From JBCBWG01 sp039817205 (lineage in GTDB: Bacteria > Pseudomonadota > Alphaproteobacteria > Rhizobiales > Hyphomicrobiaceae), in contig JBCBWG010000033.1 of assembly GCA_039817205.1 (NCBI GenBank), positions 1 to 19,726 of the forward strand: DNA of 19,726 bases, in the 5' to 3' direction. The number at the start of each line of letters is the position of its first letter. Position 1 is the stretch's first letter. The notes under the pieces are model-generated. The model was not told the DNA's origin, did not search any database, and saw nothing but the letters and a program-made list of their open reading frames with translations. A program made the position numbers and the translations under genes. Below are positions 16,577 through 19,726 of the stretch, piece by piece.

Positions 16577-17528
16577 CACACCACTCCAACACAATCGGAT
16601 TGCCGCGCTCACACGCGGGCGCTTTCCGGCATCGCTCAACATGGACCGAGAAGCGGAGCGCACCTGGCGCATCCGAGATGAGCGCATGAGGCCCACTTTT
16701 TGACGGCGCCACGCGCCAGCGCGTCGCCGTTGCAGCCGCTGGCGGGCTCGTCGCATTCGTCATGAGAAGGCAGGAAACACCGGTTTCGTGAGCCGCAAGG
16801 GCCAGGCGACGTGCGGGCGTCAGTGCAACGTCGGCAACGACACCAATCACAAGGGCAAATGCACCCGAGCGAACCGTTTCTTCGAGAGCCCACAAACAGT
16901 CGGCAGCGCGACCCGTCTCAACCAAAAGTAAGTCCCGGCTTGAGAGGCCAAACTTCGAAAGTCCCGGACCATAAAAACGACCCAGCTCGCGGCGTTGATC
17001 AGCTGTCGTGCAGATGGCAATTCGTGGCGTTGCATTGTCATCCGCCGCGATATCCAGCCGGGTCGCATCCACGCACGGTCGAGACCTTTCAAAAGCCAGA
17101 TGACAACCAGCTAAATGACGACCAGCAAGGGCGAGCGCAAAACCCGCCAGGCTCGCGCGTGCACCGACCCAGTTCTGAGCTTCACACCCTATGTCGGGCT
17201 TCAATTCGTGAACCGCAGACTTTGAGAGATGCGCTACCGGACCGAGCGCCTCAGCAATCTCCGGCCCAAGTGTCCAGGGTGACGATGCAGCCGCGTCGCG
17301 CTCACCGCCGGAGACGCAAGCACTTGGCTCATCCGCATCAGGTCCGTCGAGCGGAACAAACACTCCGTGCCGCCGCTCCACACGTGTCAACAAACGCTTC
17401 AGAGACCGAATACGCTGCTGCCGCCGCGTATCAACATCCCAAGCTTGTCCGCACGTGCCATCACGACCCATCTCATATGGGGCGGGCGAATTCGACATTA
17501 CGGCGTTCGACATCACGCGCTTCGACAT
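16452..17528 (-). CDS. imuA: ImuA, RecA-like accessory protein of the mutasome
   Basis: 358 aa from ATG 17528. ImuA is a divergent RecA/SulA-like protein needed for DnaE2-dependent damage-induced mutagenesis. Identity rests on position (first in imuA-imuB-dnaE2 behind LexA boxes) and on ImuA-like segments: RRQQRIRSLKRLLTRVERRHG near the N-terminus, RRELGRFYGPGLSKFGLSSRDLLLVE, and ALEETVRSGAFALVIGVVADVALTPARRLALAA. No intact Walker A is visible, as usual for this family. The N-terminus is odd: three tandem 15-bp units each supply an ATG (17528, 17513, 17498), and Met20 is another option, so the true start is uncertain. No clear ribosome site precedes the first ATG, and the leader is only about 24 nt. 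Confidence 0.9.
   Translation of the reverse strand: MSKRVMSNAVMSNSPAPYEMGRDGTCGQAWDVDTRRQQRIRSLKRLLTRVERRHGVFVPLDGPDADEPSACVSGGERDAAASSPWTLGPEIAEALGPVAHLSKSAVHELKPDIGCEAQNWVGARASLAGFALALAGRHLAGCHLAFERSRPCVDATRLDIAADDNATPRIAICTTADQRRELGRFYGPGLSKFGLSSRDLLLVETGRAADCLWALEETVRSGAFALVIGVVADVALTPARRLALAAHETGVSCLLMTNATSPPAAATATRWRVAPSKSGPHALISDAPGALRFSVHVERCRKAPACERGNPIVLEWCDETVRFGLAAGVRDRAPTQASCQDAGIRAVASRSTRRELAA
17484..17528 (-). repeat. Three 15-bp tandem units reiterating the imuA start codon
   Basis: On the minus strand ATGTCGAAGCGCGTG, ATGTCGAACGCCGTA and ATGTCGAATTCGCCC follow each other without gaps. Each starts with ATGTCGAA, so the protein begins MSKRV-MSNAV-MSNSP. All three ATGs are in frame. 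Confidence 0.85.
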
Positions 17529-17546
17529 CAGGGCACCGACACAAAT

Positions 17547-17561
17547 GTTCCTTTTATGTTC
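17547..17561 (-). promoter_or_regulatory. LexA (SOS) box 1, overlapping the imuA -10 element
   Basis: Read on the minus strand: GAAC-ATAAAAG-GAAC, an exact match to the alphaproteobacterial LexA direct-repeat box GAAC-N7-GAAC. It overlaps the proposed -10 by three bases, so bound LexA would block RNA polymerase. Confidence 0.88.
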
Positions 17562-17587
17562 TTAGTTGGCCACCCAAGCGCTGTCAA
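17559..17587 (-). promoter_or_regulatory. imuA promoter
   Basis: On the minus strand a perfect TTGACA -35 box (17582-17587), a 17-nt spacer and TAAGAA as -10 (17559-17564). The predicted transcript start is near 17552, about 24 nt before the first imuA ATG. LexA boxes abut the -35 and overlap the -10. Confidence 0.75.
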
Positions 17588-17602
17588 GAACGTTTACGGA
17601 AC
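17588..17602 (+). promoter_or_regulatory. LexA (SOS) box 2, abutting the imuA -35 element
   Basis: Read on the plus strand: GAAC-GTTTACG-GAAC, again an exact GAAC-N7-GAAC box, in the opposite orientation to box 1. It ends directly next to the TTGACA of the imuA promoter. The 26-nt gap between the boxes is the promoter spacer region. Confidence 0.82.
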
Positions 17603-17851
17603 ATTCTGCCACACGGCACGCGAGCGCATGCCGCCACATCGCTCGCCCTCAGTCTCACGCGTCCAAATGGTAGTAACCGGCCCTGGCCGCCCCCACTCGA
17701 AAAAATGGCCGCGTCTCAAAACGAGGCGTCGTGAAAGCCAAACATCACCAAATCACTTACAAATCAAAACGCTTCATTCACCAAAAAAATTAATACTGCT
17801 CGCAACCGGATCTCCGGCTTGTTCTCTTGTTCAGCGTCTGAGAGTTAAACC

Positions 17852-18490
17852 ATGAAACACCTCGTCACGCTTCGCCGCCGCCTTCGAACAGCGATCCACG
17901 TTTCCACGGCTGCCATCGCACTGTTGGGCCTCACCGCATCATCAGCATTCGCACAGCAGTTCTTCCTGTTCGACCTGTTTCAGCCACAGAAACCGACTTA
18001 TAGCGCACCTAAAGTCAACGCACGCGCCGTTCCCTTTCATCCGCGCCACCAAAGCGGACAGATCTTTGTCAGCTTCAAAGACCGCCAACTATATTATGTT
18101 TATGCCCGCGGTCGCGCGATCGCCTATCCAATTGCAGCGCCCCGACGCGGCGATGCTTGGCAAGGCGTGATGCGAATTACGAAAAAACGCGTCAATCCGA
18201 AATGGACGCCGACCGCCAGCATGCGTCGCGATAATCCGCGACTGCCGGCCCATGTACCCGGCGGACACCCACAAAACCCTCTCGGAAGCCGCGCGCTTTA
18301 TCTCGGCTCGAGCCTGTATCGCATTCATGGCACCGATGCACCGTGGACAATTGGCCATCCGGTTTCGCGCGGTTGCATCCGAATGCATAATCGCGATGTC
18401 AACGATCTTTATGCGCGCATCCCGGTGGGCACGAAAGTGACGGTATCCTATCGCAGCTATCGACCGCGTCCCGTTCAGTATGCCTGGTAA
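17852..18490 (+). CDS. L,D-transpeptidase, YkuD (ErfK/YbiS) family
   Basis: 212 aa exported enzyme that forms 3-3 peptidoglycan cross-links or attaches proteins to peptidoglycan in the periplasm. Residues 1-34 are a signal peptide ending SAFA. The YkuD domain starts with QIFVSFKDRQLYYVY at about 70, and the catalytic region has YRIHGT (His159) and the signature HPVSRGCIRMHNRD with nucleophile Cys175. All key residues are present. A GAGAG sequence lies about 9 nt before the ATG. No peptidoglycan-binding LysM domain is present, which is common in rhizobial paralogues. The gene is divergent from the SOS operon. Confidence 0.95.
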   Translation: MKHLVTLRRRLRTAIHVSTAAIALLGLTASSAFAQQFFLFDLFQPQKPTYSAPKVNARAVPFHPRHQSGQIFVSFKDRQLYYVYARGRAIAYPIAAPRRGDAWQGVMRITKKRVNPKWTPTASMRRDNPRLPAHVPGGHPQNPLGSRALYLGSSLYRIHGTDAPWTIGHPVSRGCIRMHNRDVNDLYARIPVGTKVTVSYRSYRPRPVQYAW

Positions 18491-18511
18491 GAGGGCGGCT
18501 ATGGCAAACGC

Positions 18512-18545
18512 AAAAAAGAGCCACGTCGGTTGCTTCTTTTCTTAA
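18512..18545 (+). terminator. Imperfect terminator-like hairpin after the L,D-transpeptidase gene
   Basis: An A-rich arm (AAAAGAGCCAC) pairs imperfectly across GTCG with GTTGCTTCTTTT, leaving one bulge and one mismatch. It starts about 20 bp after the stop codon and ends in a T-rich stretch, consistent with an intrinsic terminator. Confidence 0.5.
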
Positions 18546-18564
18546 CGGTGCTCGTTCCATCAGC

Positions 18565-18625
18565 TGACAACAAAAACCATCTGTCCCAAATTGGGGCAGA
18601 TCTTTACGTTGTCATTTGATTTTTG
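18565..18625 (+). terminator. Compound hairpin with T-rich tail
   Basis: Outer arms TGACAAC (18565-18571) and GTTGTCA (18608-18614) enclose an inner hairpin, ATCTGTCCCAA (18579-18589) against TTGGGGCAGAT (18591-18601), complementary with one G-T pair. Internal loops of 7 and 6 nt separate the stems. A T-rich run (ATTTGATTTTTG) follows. It could be a second terminator of the transpeptidase gene, the 3' end of a small RNA, or a leader element of the next gene. Confidence 0.5.
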
Positions 18626-18681
18626 TCTGACGCATTCAATGGACTGCCTATTCTGGGGTCACGCCAGAAGACGGGTAAGTG

Positions 18682-19119
18682 ATGCGTTTCCTTAAAATAG
18701 CTCTCGCGACAGCGGTGGTCCTTTTTGGATTCGGGACATCAATGCCGAATTTTGCGGCAAAGCCACCGAGCACCAACATCGCCCCAGCCGGATATGAGTT
18801 GGTTGTTTTCGAGCGCGCCCGCACCTGCCTCGTCTGTCGACTGTTTCGGCGCGACGTCGCTGAAAATTATATGACGTCGCAACAGCAGACCACAGCACCG
18901 ATGCGGTTCATTGATTTGGATCGGCTTGAGGTTGAGAAAACGCGCCAACCGCATCCGGGACTGACATCGCAGCTCCGCATGCTGCCAACGGTCGTGATCA
19001 TGCGCGATGGCCGCGAGCAGGCGCGGGTCGAAGGCTACACGGGACCGGCGATTTTTTATCAAGCCATCCGCCATGCACTCGGCCGGCTTGCTGACAGACC
19101 TGATCCCCTCCTTCAATAG
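18682..19119 (+). CDS. Small exported thioredoxin-fold protein with CLVC motif
   Basis: 145 aa from ATG 18682 (a GTG lies one codon upstream). A hydrophobic signal region covers residues 4-20. A thioredoxin-like core follows: ELVVFERARTCLVCRLFRRDV with Cys49-x-x-Cys52, the beta strand MRFIDLDR, and LPTVVIMRDGRE with the cis-proline site Pro102. This order matches thioredoxin folds with one redox-active CxxC. The CLVC dipeptide differs from CGPC or CPHC of well-known oxidoreductases, so redox potential and partner are unknown. It probably acts in the periplasm. No hallmark ties it to a specific cytochrome maturation or Sox pathway. Confidence 0.78.
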   Translation: MRFLKIALATAVVLFGFGTSMPNFAAKPPSTNIAPAGYELVVFERARTCLVCRLFRRDVAENYMTSQQQTTAPMRFIDLDRLEVEKTRQPHPGLTSQLRMLPTVVIMRDGREQARVEGYTGPAIFYQAIRHALGRLADRPDPLLQ

Positions 19120-19162
19120 CAATCACTGACGGTCCTGGGCGGGCGGGTGCTCTGCCCCGCGT

Positions 19163-19175
19163 CCGACAGCGTCGG
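19163..19175. other. Short hairpin upstream of the Tat-signal protein gene
   Basis: CCGAC-agc-GTCGG inverted repeat in the 127-bp gap between the thioredoxin-like gene and the last gene. It could be a weak terminator or an operator. There is no T-tract, and the GC-rich surroundings make a chance origin possible. Confidence 0.25.
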
Positions 19176-19246
19176 CGCCTTGACCCGGTCATGAGTGGGC
19201 TGTTTGGTACGCGCACAAGCCACGTAAAACGTTGCCGGGAAAGATT

Positions 19247-19726
19247 ATGGATCGTCGCAATTTTATAAAGCTCAGTGGGTCGGCCGCCGCTGCTGGAACA
19301 GCGGTCACTATGACAGCTGCATCGGCCGCCGCGCACGAGTATGAGACGGCCAATGTCGCGCTCGAAAAGAGCACGGCCCGAACACTGCAAGACGCATCTT
19401 TTTCAACGGCGGTCCAGCCAATCAAACTCGCTCTGCCGGGCCGAGCTGCGATTGAACTTGTGACGGAGCCGGCCATCCGTTTTCGCGCGCATGTTGCAGC
19501 ACTGACCGGCCAAGCGATCCAGCTTTCCGAGAATGCCCGTGAGATTGAGGCCGCAGCTGCAGCGAACGAATTGGGGCAGGCCGATCCGATACGCGATGCC
19601 GAAAACGATGCGGTTCTGTTCGCAACCGGCGGACTGTTGTCGGCTCAGCGTCCAGCGCTCACGATCTTCGACGGCGTTCCCCTGGCTGGCACGCTCACGC
19701 GTGAAATTGCATCCGCGTGGATGACG
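19247..19726 (+). CDS. Partial Tat-signal periplasmic protein, possibly a TRAP-type solute-binding protein
   Basis: The frame opens at ATG 19247, after GGGAAAG at a good distance, and stays open for 160 codons to the window end, so the C-terminus is missing. The N-terminus is DRRNFIKLSG plus a hydrophobic Ala/Thr-rich stretch ending AASAAAHE, a twin-arginine signal. The region around residues 125-157 (LFATGGLLSAQRPALTIFDGVPLAG, then REIASAWM) weakly resembles the K-D-P-A, A-V-P-F-G and W-motif part of DctP-type TRAP substrate-binding proteins. That family assignment is a weak inference; the exported, Tat-dependent nature is better supported. Confidence 0.7.
   Translation, partial: MDRRNFIKLSGSAAAAGTAVTMTAASAAAHEYETANVALEKSTARTLQDASFSTAVQPIKLALPGRAAIELVTEPAIRFRAHVAALTGQAIQLSENAREIEAAAAANELGQADPIRDAENDAVLFATGGLLSAQRPALTIFDGVPLAGTLTREIASAWMT

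Larger units (their letters stand above)
17529..17851. other. Divergent intergenic region between imuA and the L,D-transpeptidase gene
   Basis: 323 bp. The imuA side (17547-17602) holds two LexA boxes and the imuA promoter. The remaining 250 bp hold no convincing gene: an open frame continues through from inside imuA but has no family resemblance or ribosome site. Bases 17740-17800 are AT-rich relative to their surroundings and probably include the promoter of the L,D-transpeptidase gene, although I could not define clear -35 and -10 boxes. Confidence 0.6.

Noticed and set aside
16811..17734. 307-codon plus-strand frame opposite imuA
   Set aside because: Its composition is Arg/Ser/Pro/His-rich, typical of an antisense shadow in GC-rich DNA, and imuA is better supported by family and context.
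17367..17855. Open frame on the plus strand across the imuA start and the SOS boxes, which could be a divergent SOS gene
   Set aside because: It runs mostly antisense to imuA, its product has no family resemblance, no ribosome site precedes the ATG after box 2, and box 2 is better explained by the imuA promoter it abuts.
18623..18654. TTGTCT with TATTCT as a promoter for the thioredoxin-like gene
   Set aside because: The spacing is 20 nt and the -35 box matches poorly; not strong enough to report.

Overview
The window is a GC-rich chromosomal segment from a bacterium that is most probably an alphaproteobacterium, likely of the Hyphomicrobiales/Rhizobiales type. The support is indirect but consistent: an imuA-imuB-dnaE2 mutasome operon preceded by alphaproteobacterial LexA boxes (GAAC-N7-GAAC), a folate-dependent TrmFO, a ThiO-like oxidase, a YkuD L,D-transpeptidase, and many GTG starts. 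No species can be assigned from the sequence alone. No tRNA, rRNA, CRISPR array, insertion sequence or prophage gene is visible, and the segment looks like ordinary chromosome rather than a mobile island.

Layout, left to right. Positions 119-2084 (+) hold a membrane-anchored or secreted SLT-type lytic transglycosylase and a DUF937-like protein, with a perfectly phased 16-bp tandem repeat between them. Positions 2104-4271 (-) hold a small secreted cysteine-containing protein, a hotdog acyl-CoA thioesterase directly behind a RidA-type enamine deaminase, and a lipoprotein with a possible Cys-His-Asp triad. The divergent gap 4272-4487 carries a 14-bp tandem repeat that is also a G-quadruplex motif. 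It is followed by trmFO and by an unusual protein combining two predicted membrane segments with an asparagine-synthetase-like PP-loop domain (4488-7349, +). A perfect hairpin separates these from a convergent gene for a small secreted Gly/Arg-repeat protein (7547-7954, -).

The centre (8142-17528, -) is one long, tightly packed run: imuA, imuB, dnaE2, ggt, thiO. imuA and imuB overlap by 125 nt, dnaE2 follows imuB by 11 nt, the dnaE2 stop shares a base with the ggt start (TGATG), and ggt and thiO overlap by 8 nt. The promoter in front of imuA has a TTGACA -35 box, a 17-nt spacer and two LexA boxes that touch the -35 and -10 elements. The cluster is therefore a DNA-damage-inducible mutagenic translesion synthesis operon, and a gamma-glutamyltransferase and a glycine-oxidase-like flavoprotein appear to be co-translated with it. 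That coupling is the most unexpected arrangement here.

The right end (17852-19726, +) holds cell-envelope genes: a YkuD L,D-transpeptidase with a catalytic SRGCIRMHN motif, a compound hairpin, a small exported thioredoxin-fold protein with a CLVC motif, and the start of a Tat-signal-bearing periplasmic protein that runs off the window and weakly resembles TRAP-type solute-binding proteins.
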